Shown: positions 1 through 10,213, counted from the stretch's first letter. The stretch is 64,000 nucleotides of DNA from Klebsiella pneumoniae (GCA_945862325.1 CAMAXZ010000002.1:154849-218848), one strand, 5' to 3'. Made by a program: numbers and translations. Notes: generated by a model not told the origin, from the letters alone.

Positions 1-1790
1 AGCAACGTCGCCTCGCGCATGTCCCACATGTTTCCGGTCGGGAGCAGCAGGAGGCGGTGATGGCCCTGGGACGCGCCGAGGATGTGTCGGACCGGCCCCG
101 GCAGGTCGTCTGCCGTCAGGACCCTCACGTCGGTCGCGCGCAGGCGTTGGAGATTGGAGAGCACGGAGGCCGGAAGGAACACGGCGTTCGGCGCGTCCGC
201 CATCGCCGCGATCTCTTGGAGGAGCGCGACGCGCTCGGCCTGATCGGGAGGAAGTACCGAACGGATCGACAACACCGTGCCGATCTCCGGCAGCAGGCCC
301 TGCTCGACCCGCGTGGAAAGGCGGGCGTGGGCCGCGTCCAGCGAGGCGGCGTCGTCGAACGTGACGACGATCGGAGCGTAGCTGTCGCGCGCGAGCTCCT
401 GCTCCTTCGCGTCGAGGTCCGTGTACGCCATTCCGGCGCGCCGCATCTCCGAGATGTCGTATTCAAACTGGATGTTTCGGGCCACGAGCGCCGCCACGAG
501 GGTGAAGCCGACGAGGATGGCGACGACCACCGGCGCGAGCCGGTACGTCGACGGCCGCCGCCGGCGGTTTCGCACGCGGCGCTGAAAGCCGAAGTGGTGG
601 CGCACGCCGTGCCGCTCGACCCAGCTGAGGAGGATCGGCATCAAGACGACCTCCGCCACGAGGCAGAGGAGCAGTCCGAGGCCCAACAGCCACCCGAGCT
701 GCCGGAACCCGTCGAACTCCGCGAGCAACAGCGCGCTGAACGCCCCCGCGGACGTGAGCGCGGCGCTCGTGCACGCGGACCCGACGAAGTCCCAGGCGCG
801 CACGACGGCCTCTTCGACTTCGTGGCCGTGGCTGCGCTCCTCGCGGTAGCGCGCGTAGAGGTGGATGCCGAAGTCCACGCCGAGGCCCAGCAGGATGGCG
901 TTGACCGTGCTCGTGAACGAGTTCAGGCTGCCGACCGTGGCGCCGGCGACCCCCATCGTCCAGATACCGCTGAGGAGCAGCGGGACGAACAGCGCGATGA
1001 GGGCGCGCGGCGTACGGAACGCGAACGCGACGATGATGAGCACCATCACCCCGCTCGCCCCGGTGATCCAGGCGATGTCCTGGACGATGCCCTCGTAGTC
1101 CTCGACGTTGTGACGATACGCGCCGCCGATCCACAACACGCGGACCCCGACGTCGGCTGGCGGATTGGCCGCGATGACGCGGTCGACCGACGCCATCAAG
1201 GCCCGCGCGAAGGGGATGTCGTGCGCCGAACCCGACGGACGAACGAGGATGCGCGCCACCCCCTCCGCGCCGAGGAGCGGCACGTCGGCCCCCGCCGACG
1301 CGAGCCGTTCGGAGAGGGGACCGAGGTCGAAGAGGCGCGCGGCGACCAGCGGATTGGCGGCGAGAGGGCCGACCTGAATCGCGGTGTGCAGCCGGTCTCG
1401 CAGGGTCGTCAGCTCGGAAATCGGCACCTGCAAGAGGCCGAGCCGCCAGGCCAGGGCGTCATCGACGCCGGAGATCGCGTACTCGACCTCGGGCAGGACC
1501 TCGAGCTCCGCGGTGAGCCGCGCCACGTAGGTGTCCAGCGCCGCCCGATCCGACGCGTCGAGCGCGAGGGTCAAGAAGTTGACGCCGTGCTCTTCGTCGT
1601 CGAGCAGCCGCAGCGCGAAGACGGACGGCTCGTCCTTCGGCATCAGCGCGAGGATGTTGCTGTCGACGCGGAGGCGCGCCGAGAACACGGCGGCCACGAT
1701 GGTGGCGAGCACCACCAACGCGAGTGTCAACGCCTGATGCCGCATGGCGAAGCGGGCGAGGCGTCCGTAGAAGCCGGGTTCGGGCGTCAT
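1..1790 (-). CDS. RND superfamily (MMPL-type) exporter, 3' end beyond window
   Basis: Reverse-strand reading frame from ATG at 1790 (MTPEPGFYGRLARFAMRHQALTLALVVLATIVAAVFSARLRVDSNIL...) stays open to the window edge. It has multiple TM segments and the MMPL-like LLGLGVDFGIHLYARYREER motif. Confidence 0.85.
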   Translation of the reverse strand, partial: MTPEPGFYGRLARFAMRHQALTLALVVLATIVAAVFSARLRVDSNILALMPKDEPSVFALRLLDDEEHGVNFLTLALDASDRAALDTYVARLTAELEVLPEVEYAISGVDDALAWRLGLLQVPISELTTLRDRLHTAIQVGPLAANPLVAARLFDLGPLSERLASAGADVPLLGAEGVARILVRPSGSAHDIPFARALMASVDRVIAANPPADVGVRVLWIGGAYRHNVEDYEGIVQDIAWITGASGVMVLIIVAFAFRTPRALIALFVPLLLSGIWTMGVAGATVGSLNSFTSTVNAILLGLGVDFGIHLYARYREERSHGHEVEEAVVRAWDFVGSACTSAALTSAGAFSALLLAEFDGFRQLGWLLGLGLLLCLVAEVVLMPILLSWVERHGVRHHFGFQRRVRNRRRRPSTYRLAPVVVAILVGFTLVAALVARNIQFEYDISEMRRAGMAYTDLDAKEQELARDSYAPIVVTFDDAASLDAAHARLSTRVEQGLLPEIGTVLSIRSVLPPDQAERVALLQEIAAMADAPNAVFLPASVLSNLQRLRATDVRVLTADDLPGPVRHILGASQGHHRLLLLPTGNMWDMREATL

Positions 1791-1834
1791 GGGGAAAGCG
1801 GCACCGTATACACCACGAAGCCGAGGAGGGGAAG

Positions 1835-2674
1835 GTGGGGCGACTGCGGGTGGGCATACTGGGATCGACGCGACTGGCGCGCGTGGTGGTCGCGTACGCG
1901 CTCGAGCGGCGCGGCGCGCGGATCGTGTCCCTCGATCCGGGCGACGAAGACGAGGGACTACCTTGGTTCGCACCGATCCGCGGGTTGGCGAGGGACAACG
2001 GCCTCGCGCTCGGACGCGCCGACGCGGACCTGCTCCTCGACTGCGACCCGGACGCGCGACCGGTCGACCCCGAAGGCATCGGCCTGCGCGTCCTCGCGCC
2101 GGCCCGCGCGCGGTCGCCGGACCTCAACCGCATGCTCCTCGACGGCGGCGAGTGGCGGCTCGCCCTCACTCGAGGGCCGGCCCACGGCTGGGTGTCCGAG
2201 CCGCTCGGCGCCGGACCGGACGACGACGCGGACGCCCTCCTCGACGCCGCCACCCTCGTCGCGTTGGAGCTCCTCGACCGCCACTGGGACGCCCTCGTCG
2301 CCGGCGAAGCGGCGCCGGCCCTAGCGGCCCCCCTGCGCGGCGGGCGTTGGCGGCCCCAGGAGGCCACCCTCCTGTGGGAGCAACCGGCGGATCGCGTCGT
2401 CGCGCGGGTCCGCGCGTGCGCCGGCCCGTACGGAGGCGCCCGTGCCTGGCTCGGGGACACGCCGGTCCGCATCCTCGACGCGCGCACGTCGTGCGCCGCG
2501 GCGACGCCCGATTGGGCGCCTGGAACGATCGTTTCTGTCGGACCGCACGTGACCGTCGCCACAGGGCGGGGAACGATCGAGGTGCAACGCATCAAGCCGT
2601 CGTGGCGCCCGGCCCGGGGCGCGGCCGCGCTCCTGGCCGAGATCGGGGTGGGTCCGGGCTACCTGCTTGCGTAG
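1835..2674 (+). CDS. Methionyl-tRNA formyltransferase-like protein (Fmt/ArnA-type formyltransferase fold)
   Basis: ORF 1724-2674 re-started at GTG 1835 after a GAGGAGGGG ribosome-binding site. N-terminus VGRLRVGILGSTRLARVVVAYALE; C-terminal region with RPQEATLLWEQPADRVVARVRAC resembles the Fmt C-terminal domain. Confidence 0.6.
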   Translation: MGRLRVGILGSTRLARVVVAYALERRGARIVSLDPGDEDEGLPWFAPIRGLARDNGLALGRADADLLLDCDPDARPVDPEGIGLRVLAPARARSPDLNRMLLDGGEWRLALTRGPAHGWVSEPLGAGPDDDADALLDAATLVALELLDRHWDALVAGEAAPALAAPLRGGRWRPQEATLLWEQPADRVVARVRACAGPYGGARAWLGDTPVRILDARTSCAAATPDWAPGTIVSVGPHVTVATGRGTIEVQRIKPSWRPARGAAALLAEIGVGPGYLLA

Positions 2675-2716
2675 CAGGTGCCGATCCGCGTATCTTTCGG
2701 GGCTGCGAGGATTCGC

Positions 2717-3451
2717 ATGACTGGGTCAGCGCCGCCGAGCCCTGCCGAGCGCGAAAAGATGATCCTGGATCACTACGCCCTGGTGCGGATGATCGCTACA
2801 CGTATGGTTCGGCGATTTCCGAGCCACATTGAGGTAGAAGAGCTCATCAATATCGGAACGCTCGGCCTCATCGACGCAATCGACCGGTTCGAGGCCGCTC
2901 GTGGCGTGCCCTTCAAGTCGTACGCGGAGATCCGCATCCGCGGCGCCATCGTCGACGCCCTTCGCGATGCCGACTGGATCCCGCGGTCCGTCCGGCGAAA
3001 GTTCGCCCGGATCGACACCGCACGCGCGCAGCTCCGCCACCGCCTCGGACGTGAGCCCTCCCGCGAAGAGATGGCGTCCACCCTCGAAATGGACACCGAC
3101 GAGTTCGACGATCTCGTCGGCGGCGCGGAGATCCGGCGGCTCGTGTCCCTGGACACGCCGGTCGACGAGGACGGCGGCGCGACGATCGCGGACCAGGTCG
3201 CCGACGAGTCCGACCCCTTCCTCGACCGCTGGATCGCCGAGGAGACCCGCAGCCAGGTCGCCACGCTCATCCAGCGCCTGCCCGAGAAGGAGCGCGCGGT
3301 GGTCGCGTTGTACTACCAACGCGGCCTGAACCTGAAGGAGATCGGCGATATCCTCGGCGTCACCGAGAGCCGCGTCTGCCAGCTCCGTGGTCAGGCGGTG
3401 CGCCGGCTCCAAGCCCGCATCAACGAGACCCGCGCCGCCGCCCAGGGCTGA
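2717..3451 (+). CDS. RNA polymerase sigma factor, FliA/WhiG (sigma-28) family
   Basis: Translation contains EELINIGTLGLIDAIDRFE...FKSYAEIRIRGAIVDALRDADWIPRSVRRK and the region 4 helix-turn-helix LPEKERAVVALYYQRGLNLKEIGDILGVTESRVCQL. GTG 2678 is an alternative start. Confidence 0.9.
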   Translation: MTGSAPPSPAEREKMILDHYALVRMIATRMVRRFPSHIEVEELINIGTLGLIDAIDRFEAARGVPFKSYAEIRIRGAIVDALRDADWIPRSVRRKFARIDTARAQLRHRLGREPSREEMASTLEMDTDEFDDLVGGAEIRRLVSLDTPVDEDGGATIADQVADESDPFLDRWIAEETRSQVATLIQRLPEKERAVVALYYQRGLNLKEIGDILGVTESRVCQLRGQAVRRLQARINETRAAAQG

Positions 3452-3472
3452 CGGCCGGGCGCCCGCGCGCCG

Positions 3473-4957
3473 TCACGGCGCGTCGTCGACCTCGAGCTCG
3501 TCGTAACGTCCGCCCTGCTTGGCCTTGCGGCCGAAGAGCCGCACCTGCAACCCCAGCTCCGCGCCGAAGCCCACGGTGGACGCCGCGGGTGGCGTGTACT
3601 CGGTGATCGCGGCGACGAGGGTCTGGCGGTCGACCTGGCGCAGGTCGCCGGCGACGACGATGTCGATCGGCAGATGGACGTAGAGGTCGAGCGCGCGCGA
3701 CAAGCGTGCTTCGCCGCCGATCAACAGCTCACCGGCGACCAGCCACGAAGACGGCCACACCGTGAGGTACTCCGGCAGCTCCAGGTGCTCGGCCACGCCC
3801 GAGGCCCGGACGACCACGACGCCGAGCCCCGCCACCGGGCGCACGCTCTTCGCGGGGAGGAACGTCGCGACGGCCCGCGGCCCGAGGAACACGGGGAAGT
3901 TCTGGTCCTGGACGGGCTCGACGACGCCGTCGGGCTGTCCCACCACCTGCTGATCGACGTCCACCGAGTAGGTACCGGTGGCCATCCCCACCACGAGGCC
4001 GACGTCGAGCCACGGGGTCACGCCGTAGGCGACGCTCCCGCCGATGACGGCACCGCCGTTGCTCTGCACCGCCTGCACGGACAGGGTGTCGACGATCTGC
4101 TGGCCGTCGATGGCGTAGCGCCCATAGTACTGCCCGCTCCACGGCCCGCTGCGGAACCCGCCGAAAGGACGAATGAGCAGCTGACCGTGCTTTCCGACCG
4201 CCCGGGCGCGCCACTCCATCAGCTCCAAGCCGGAATTCTTGTAGCGGAGGTACTCCTCGGCGCTCATGTCGAGGCGGTCCCACGGGGCTGCTCCCTCGAC
4301 GTCGTCCTTCGCCAGGTCGGTCGTGGTGTAGGTCGCGCGACGGATCGGGCGGTCGCTCGCGGTCACGAAGGTCGTGATGTCGCCGAGCTCGCGCGAGAGT
4401 GCCTCGAGCTGGCGACGGGCCACCTCCGGGTCGACCTTCGGCGCCTCGTCGCCCCCCTCGTCGCTGCTCCGGATGTCGCGCTCGGCGAACGCGCCGGCCA
4501 TCGCCGACACGAGCAGCTTGGCGACGCCCTCCGCGAACACCTCGTCGCTGCCGGCCTCCAGCTCGGACACGAAGGTGAGCGCCACGCGCGCCGCATCGAC
4601 ATCGACGATCTCGACGGTGACGCGTGAGCCAGCCCCGGCCACATCGACCGTCCCCGTGACCGCCCACCGGGCCTTGGCGCGCTCGGCGAGCACCAAGGTA
4701 CACCCGGACACCTGGCCCTTCGGGCAGGAGTCGATCCACACCCGCGCGTCGTAGTCCGGGAAGTCCGGGGTGTCCTCCACGCGCACGACCCGCATCGCCG
4801 GGTCACGTTCGAGGTACGAAGCGAGGAACGCCTCGAGCAGCGCCGCGAGCCCGACCGCATCGGAAGTGGCGGGCTGCAGCGCGGAGACCAACACGGCCTC
4901 CGGGCGTTCCGACGCGGCAGAGGCGGGCGACAGGAGTGCGAGGAGGAGTGGGAGCAC
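3473..4957 (-). CDS. Secreted/outer-membrane protein of unknown function
   Basis: N-terminal signal peptide-like MLPLLLALLSPASAASE; C-terminal alternating pattern consistent with a beta-barrel. Confidence 0.6.
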   Translation of the reverse strand: MLPLLLALLSPASAASERPEAVLVSALQPATSDAVGLAALLEAFLASYLERDPAMRVVRVEDTPDFPDYDARVWIDSCPKGQVSGCTLVLAERAKARWAVTGTVDVAGAGSRVTVEIVDVDAARVALTFVSELEAGSDEVFAEGVAKLLVSAMAGAFAERDIRSSDEGGDEAPKVDPEVARRQLEALSRELGDITTFVTASDRPIRRATYTTTDLAKDDVEGAAPWDRLDMSAEEYLRYKNSGLELMEWRARAVGKHGQLLIRPFGGFRSGPWSGQYYGRYAIDGQQIVDTLSVQAVQSNGGAVIGGSVAYGVTPWLDVGLVVGMATGTYSVDVDQQVVGQPDGVVEPVQDQNFPVFLGPRAVATFLPAKSVRPVAGLGVVVVRASGVAEHLELPEYLTVWPSSWLVAGELLIGGEARLSRALDLYVHLPIDIVVAGDLRQVDRQTLVAAITEYTPPAASTVGFGAELGLQVRLFGRKAKQGGRYDELEVDDAP

Positions 4958-4966
4958 GGCGGAAGA

Positions 4967-6334
4967 CTACCGCACCCGCGTGCGCCGTGGGGCGCGCCGC
5001 TCCGGCGGGGCCTCGTCCGGGTGGTCGAGCACGGCGACCATGGAGAGGTGCGGTTGGTGCGGGAGGATCGGCCACGCGCGGACCGAGCGCGGCAGCAGGC
5101 CACCGCGCGCCAGCGCGCGGACGTCGCGCGCCATCGCGCGAGGGTTCGAACCGAGCAGCACCACGCGCCGCGGGACGCTGCCCACGATGCGGGCGACCGC
5201 TTCGTCGTCGAGCCCTCGCGTGCCGGTGTCCGCCATCACGCGCGGCCGCCGACCATCGAGGCGCGCGAGCACGGTCGTCCACTCGGCGGCGTCGAGCACA
5301 TGTGCGAACTCGGCCTCGAACCCCGAGCGGGCCGCGTCTGCCCGCGCCCGCTCCACGCGACCGACGTCGTCGTCCACGCCCAGCGCCCACCCCGAAGCCG
5401 CCGCTGCCCGCGTCGTCCGAGCACCGACGCCGCTGCCCATCTCGAGCACCGCGTCGCCCTTCTGCGGGTCCAGCGCGTCGCCCACCGCCAGCCACGCGTC
5501 GCGCTCGGCGGTGGTGACCGGCCAGGCGTCCACGGGCGCGAGGCGGACGCGGATGTCTCCGAACTGTTCGTCCAAGGTCGGATTCCCGTAGATCGGCGTC
5601 GTCTCCCCGGTGTCCGGCACGAGCGCCTCGTCCGCGTCGTTCCAGTGCGCGTGGGCGCCCCGAACCTCCTGCACCCCGCCCGCGATGCGCTCCACCAGCT
5701 CGCGCGCGAACGGCACCGCGCGCGCGAAGACGAGCGTGAGCATCACCTCGCCGGTGTGCATCGACTGCCGGGCGCGCACGCCACGGAAGGCGCCACCCCG
5801 CCGCCACGGCCGAATCTGCATGTCGATGAGGTTGAACGCCGTCACCTTCATGATCTCGCGCAAGGTCGGCGTCGCCACCTCGCACGCCGGGATCGCCACG
5901 AGGCCCCCCTCGCGCCCGAGCACGCCGAGCCGCAGTCGGCCTTCGTCCGACGTACCGGCGTGCAGCTCCAGCGTGTGCACCGCCCCGGCCTCGACCGGCA
6001 CCACCTCGAGCGGGACGTCGAGGCCGTCGAACGCCTCCATGAGCGCGCGGCGTCGGTGGGCTTGTTGGGCCGGCACGGTGAGGTGCATCCAGCTGCAGCG
6101 GCCACAGGTCGCCCACCGCTCGCAGCTCGGCGCCACGCGGTCCGCGTGAGGCTTCCCAGCCGGCGCGATGAACCGCGCGCGATGAACGTGGCCTTGCGAC
6201 GACGTGACCCGCACCCGCACCCGCTCGCCGGGAATGCCCCCGAGCACCGCGAGCTGCGCCCCGTCGCCGCGGACGAAGGCTTCGCCGCGGCTCAACCAGC
6301 CCTCGGGCGTCACCACGTGTTCGCTGCCCTTCAT
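4967..6334 (-). CDS. 23S rRNA/tRNA uracil-5-methyltransferase family (TrmA/RlmC/RlmD-like)
   Basis: N-terminal TRAM-like segment (GEAFVRGDGAQLAVLGGIPGERVRVRV), Fe-S-type CERWATCGRCSWMHL cysteines, SAM motif VLEMGSGVGARTTRAA. Confidence 0.75.
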   Translation of the reverse strand: MKGSEHVVTPEGWLSRGEAFVRGDGAQLAVLGGIPGERVRVRVTSSQGHVHRARFIAPAGKPHADRVAPSCERWATCGRCSWMHLTVPAQQAHRRRALMEAFDGLDVPLEVVPVEAGAVHTLELHAGTSDEGRLRLGVLGREGGLVAIPACEVATPTLREIMKVTAFNLIDMQIRPWRRGGAFRGVRARQSMHTGEVMLTLVFARAVPFARELVERIAGGVQEVRGAHAHWNDADEALVPDTGETTPIYGNPTLDEQFGDIRVRLAPVDAWPVTTAERDAWLAVGDALDPQKGDAVLEMGSGVGARTTRAAAASGWALGVDDDVGRVERARADAARSGFEAEFAHVLDAAEWTTVLARLDGRRPRVMADTGTRGLDDEAVARIVGSVPRRVVLLGSNPRAMARDVRALARGGLLPRSVRAWPILPHQPHLSMVAVLDHPDEAPPERRAPRRTRVR

Positions 6335-6487
6335 CGCGCTCCCCGGGAGAACCCTTCCCCCTAACTCGAATCCCCCGCCGGGATCGTGCTGGCCGCGCGC
6401 ACCGCGCCCGTGGCTGGACTTGACGCGTCAATGCTGCTACACTTTCCTCCCGCCCTTCCTCCCGCCCTTCCTCCCGCCGAGACGCCC

Positions 6488-7444
6488 ATGACCGAAGCTG
6501 TGGTTTCGACCCTCACGTTCGACGAGCTCCCGCGCGGCGCCGCGCCGGGCGACGGCGCCACGCGACGCATCGCGGACGCCCTGCGCGACAACATGGCGGA
6601 GGCGCCGGACGCGCTCTACAACGAGGCGCTCGGCCTCGCGCGCGACGGCCACCTCGGGCAGGCTTCGGCGCGTCTCCAGATGTTGCTCTGCCTCGATCCG
6701 CAGGACGCGGACGGACAGCTCCTGTTCGCGAAGGTGCTCGCCGCCCAGGGCCGCCCGTCGGAGGCCCTCGGCCGCTTGACGCTCGCGGTCGACGCCGGCG
6801 CGTTCGAGCCCGCGGGCTTCCGCGAGGAGCTCGAGGCCGAGGTGCGCACGGAGCGTGCGCGGGACGAAGAGTCTCGTGCCCGGCTGGCCTCTCGGGAGCA
6901 GGGCGAGGTTCGCGCGCTCCGGCACGAGGCGCGGACGCTTCGGTCGGAGACGATCCGCCTCGAGACCGAAGTCGCCGACGCGCAGCGCCGCGAGGCGCTC
7001 TGGCGGGGCGGGGCGATCCTCGGCGCCATCGCCGCGAGCGGTCTCGCCCTCGCGTTCGCCTTGTGGCCGACCACCCCCACGTCGGCCGTGCCCGGGGCGG
7101 TCGCGGACGGCATCGTCGCGGCCGAGCCCGTCGCCGCCGAGCCCGTCGCGGCCGAGCCCGTCGCGGCCGAGCCCGTCGCCGCCCCCCCCGTCGCCGCGGC
7201 GCCCGTCGCCCAGAAGGCGCCGCCGCCCGTCGCCGCCGCCGTGCAAGCGGCAAACGCGGCGGTGCCCGGGAAGCCCGGCGCCGTCGGCGCGACGCACGTC
7301 GTGGCCTCGGGCGACACCCTCCGCAAGATCGCGAAGCGGTACTACGGCCACGCCGGCGAGTGGGAGCGCATTCGCGACGCCAACGCCGCCGTGCTCGGCG
7401 GCGGCGATGCCCTTTCCCTAGGTATGAAGCTCGTCGTCCCCTGA
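6488..7444 (+). CDS. LysM-domain protein with TPR-like N-terminus and TM segment
   Basis: C-terminal LysM: THVVASGDTLRKIAKRYYGHAGEWERIRDANAAVLGGGDALSLGMKLVVP. ORF opens at 6386, but ATG 6488 (MTEAVVSTLTF) is the more likely start. Confidence 0.75.
   Translation: MTEAVVSTLTFDELPRGAAPGDGATRRIADALRDNMAEAPDALYNEALGLARDGHLGQASARLQMLLCLDPQDADGQLLFAKVLAAQGRPSEALGRLTLAVDAGAFEPAGFREELEAEVRTERARDEESRARLASREQGEVRALRHEARTLRSETIRLETEVADAQRREALWRGGAILGAIAASGLALAFALWPTTPTSAVPGAVADGIVAAEPVAAEPVAAEPVAAEPVAAPPVAAAPVAQKAPPPVAAAVQAANAAVPGKPGAVGATHVVASGDTLRKIAKRYYGHAGEWERIRDANAAVLGGGDALSLGMKLVVP
7122..7190 (+). repeat. 15-nt in-frame repeat encoding (AEPVA)n linker
   Basis: gccgagcccgtcgcc/g repeated; protein AEPVAAEPVAAEPVAAEPVA. 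Confidence 0.8.
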
Positions 7445-7453
7445 ACGCCGACG

Positions 7454-8020
7454 TCAGCGGCCGCCCGCGGCCACCAGCGCGTCGATCGCCTCGTACATCG
7501 CCGCGTCGTCCTTCGGGTCCGGGTACGCGCGGATCGTCCCGCCCTGGTCGACGAGCACGAAACGCTCGCCGTGAAGGACGTTCACCGGCGCCGTGGGCGT
7601 CGCCGGGAGCGCCTCGAGCATGCTCTTGAAGCCGTCCACCACCACCGCGCGGACGGACGCGGCGTCACCGGTGACGAACCGCCACCGCTTCGGGTCGGCG
7701 CCGAAGCGGGCGGCGTACGCCGCCAACACGTCCGGCGTGTCGTACTCCGGATCGACCGTGACGCTCATGAACCGCACGCGGTCGTCCGCGGCGTACCGGT
7801 CGTGCGCCTCGGACATCTCCGCGCTCAGGAGCGGACACACATTGGGGCACCGCGTGAAGATGAAGTTCACGACGAGCACCGACCCCGCGAAGGTATCGAG
7901 CCCGACCGCCTGCCCCGTCTGATCCGTCAGGTGGAACGCGGGCAGCTCCGCGATCTCCGGCAGCGGGGCCGGTCGGCTGCAGGCCAGCACGCCGGCGAGC
8001 CACATCGTCGCGAAGGTCAC
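7454..8020 (-). CDS. SCO1/SenC family copper chaperone / thioredoxin-like protein
   Basis: LTDQTGQAVGLDTFAGSVLVVNFIFTRCPNVCPLLSAEMSEAH: CPNVC copper-binding motif typical of SCO1. Confidence 0.88.
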   Translation of the reverse strand: MTFATMWLAGVLACSRPAPLPEIAELPAFHLTDQTGQAVGLDTFAGSVLVVNFIFTRCPNVCPLLSAEMSEAHDRYAADDRVRFMSVTVDPEYDTPDVLAAYAARFGADPKRWRFVTGDAASVRAVVVDGFKSMLEALPATPTAPVNVLHGERFVLVDQGGTIRAYPDPKDDAAMYEAIDALVAAGGR

Positions 8021-9252
8021 TTTCCGGCCTTCAGCCGTTCAATCGCCCGTTTTGCGGCCTGGTTGTCGCTCGTCGCGACCGACTGCTTGAAGTAGGCCAG
8101 CGCCTTGTCGGGCTGGTTCTGCCGGACGTAGAGCGCGCCGAGCCGGTAGTAGGTCTGCCCCCGGTACTCGTTGGGAACCTCCTTGAACCCGAGGTACGTC
8201 TCGTAGGCCTTCAACGCGTCGGGGTACTTGCCCTGGCGCGCGAGCGCGACGCCGCGGAAGTAGTGGGCGCGCTGGTTGTCGGGCACCGTCTGAAGGATCT
8301 CGTCGAGCACGCGGACGGCTTCGCCGTAGCGTCGTCCCGACGTGTAGATCCGCGCCAACGTCATGTTGTTGATGACGTTGTTCGGGTAGGTCACGCGGAT
8401 GTACAGGCAACGATCGAGCGCGTTGCGGAGCGAGCGCTCCTCGATGTGCGAGTACGCGAGCGCGAGCGAAGCCCCCGGCCCGAGGAACACGGCCTCCTTC
8501 TCCGCCTTCTGCATGAGCGCCATGCCTTCGGCACGACGGTCCGGGAAATCCGGGAGGAGCTTGCTGTTCTGCGTGACGACGCTCCGCCAGTACGTGTAGA
8601 GGCCGTCCGCGAGCGCGAGGTCCGCGAACGTCGGGGCCTTCGACCTCGTCTTCTCGACGTGCTTCAGCGCCTCTGTCGCCCGGCCCAGGGCGCCGAGGAA
8701 GTCGTTCTTGCGCATCTGGTGGATCGCCTCGACGCCGAGCAGCCCGCCGTAGAGGAAGTGCTCGAACGCGTCGTTGCCCGGCGCGGCGAGCCCCGCGTCG
8801 AGCTGCTTTCGCGCGGCGGCGGCGCTCATCGCGTACTGCTTCTCATAGCGGAAGTCGAAGTTCTCGAACATCAACGCCTGGTACATCAGGGCGATGCCGA
8901 GGGGCCCGATGCCGGAGGTCGGGTACTTCGTGGTGAGCCCGTCGAGCTGCTTGCGGGCGTCCTTGTACCGTCGCGCGTAGACCAGCTCGACCGCCTCGCG
9001 GCACGCGTCGATGACCGCGACGTCCGCCCCGAGGACCTCGGCCGCGCGGTAGCTGTCGGCGTCGTACGGCCGGTTGAACCACGCGATGATCTCAGCGTCC
9101 GCCGCGGCCGCGGCGGACTGCTGCTGACCACCGCGCGAGCCCGTCACGGTGTTCTCCCCGATCTCGTCGTCGTCGTCGTCCTCGGCCCGGGCCGGGCCGA
9201 CATGGAGGACCCCGAGCGTGAGGACCGCCGCGAACACTCGAATCCAGCTCAA
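8017..9252 (-). CDS. TPR-repeat protein with signal peptide
   Basis: Signal peptide (FAAVLTLGVLHVGPARAEDDDDDE) and C-terminal TPR-like helices (HYFRGVALARQGKYPDALKAYETYL...YYRLGALYVRQNQPDKALAYFKQ). Confidence 0.75.
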   Translation of the reverse strand: MSWIRVFAAVLTLGVLHVGPARAEDDDDDEIGENTVTGSRGGQQQSAAAAADAEIIAWFNRPYDADSYRAAEVLGADVAVIDACREAVELVYARRYKDARKQLDGLTTKYPTSGIGPLGIALMYQALMFENFDFRYEKQYAMSAAAARKQLDAGLAAPGNDAFEHFLYGGLLGVEAIHQMRKNDFLGALGRATEALKHVEKTRSKAPTFADLALADGLYTYWRSVVTQNSKLLPDFPDRRAEGMALMQKAEKEAVFLGPGASLALAYSHIEERSLRNALDRCLYIRVTYPNNVINNMTLARIYTSGRRYGEAVRVLDEILQTVPDNQRAHYFRGVALARQGKYPDALKAYETYLGFKEVPNEYRGQTYYRLGALYVRQNQPDKALAYFKQSVATSDNQAAKRAIERLKAGK

Positions 9253-10208
9253 GGCACACCTCCGGAACGAAGCGCGGCGAGACGCGCGTGGACAGCATCG
9301 ACGACGAGGGCCTCGACACGCACCCCGTCGAGTCGGTTGATCTCCTGGATGCCCGTCGGACTGGTGACGTTGATCTCGGTCAGGCGACCCCCGATGACGT
9401 CGATGCCGACGAACAACAGGCCCTCCGCCTTCAAGCCGGGGCCGAGCCGCGCACAGATCGCGCGATCTGCCGCGGACAGGGTCGTGGCGACGACCGAGGC
9501 GCCGACGTGCATGTTGCCGCGGTGGTCCTTGGGGCCCGGGACGCGGAGCATGGCCCCGACCGGCTCACCCTCGATGAGCAGGATGCGCTTGTCCCCTTCG
9601 GCGATGCCGGGGACGTACGCCTGCGCGAGGATGGCGACGCGGCCATCCTGGGTGAGGAGCTCGATCATCGCGCGGAGGTTTCGGTCCGACGACGCGCTCA
9701 CGAGCACCCCTCGCCCGCCGTTGCCGTCCCAGGGCTTCAGCACGACGCGGTCCGGGCACGACTCCGCGAACGCGACGATGCGCGCCGCGTCTCGGGAGAT
9801 CAGCGTGGGCGGACCGAGGTCCGCGTACAGCTGCGCGTAGAGCTTCTCGTTGCGGCTCCGCACCGACGCGGGGCGATTGAGCACCAAGGTGTGGGCCGGC
9901 GCCATTTCCAGGAGGTACGTCGAGAACACGTACTCCATGTCGAACGGCGGGTCCTTGCGGCTCCATACGACGTCGAAGTCGCCGAGCCAGACGTCCGACA
10001 CGGGGCCGCGATGGAAGTGCGGCGGCTCGGCGGTCGTGCGGACCTCCTGCACGCGCGCGCCGACCCGCCCTTCGAGGCAGTAGAGGTCGGCGGGGGTGCA
10101 CCAGGCGGCCCCGAACCCGCGGCTCGTCGTCTCCCGCATGAGCATGTACGTCGAGTCCCCCGCGACGTTGATCCGGTCGAGGGGGTCCATGATGAACAGC
10201 GTCCGCAT
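9249..10208 (-). CDS. gshB: Glutathione synthetase
   Basis: MRTLFIMDPLDRINVAGDSTYMLMRE; VVWSRKDPPFDMEYVFSTYLLE; VLKPWDGNGGRGV; INVTSPTGIQEINRLDG: characteristic prokaryotic GshB motifs. Confidence 0.93.
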   Translation of the reverse strand: MRTLFIMDPLDRINVAGDSTYMLMRETTSRGFGAAWCTPADLYCLEGRVGARVQEVRTTAEPPHFHRGPVSDVWLGDFDVVWSRKDPPFDMEYVFSTYLLEMAPAHTLVLNRPASVRSRNEKLYAQLYADLGPPTLISRDAARIVAFAESCPDRVVLKPWDGNGGRGVLVSASSDRNLRAMIELLTQDGRVAILAQAYVPGIAEGDKRILLIEGEPVGAMLRVPGPKDHRGNMHVGASVVATTLSAADRAICARLGPGLKAEGLLFVGIDVIGGRLTEINVTSPTGIQEINRLDGVRVEALVVDAVHARLAALRSGGVP

Positions 10209-10213
10209 CTCGG

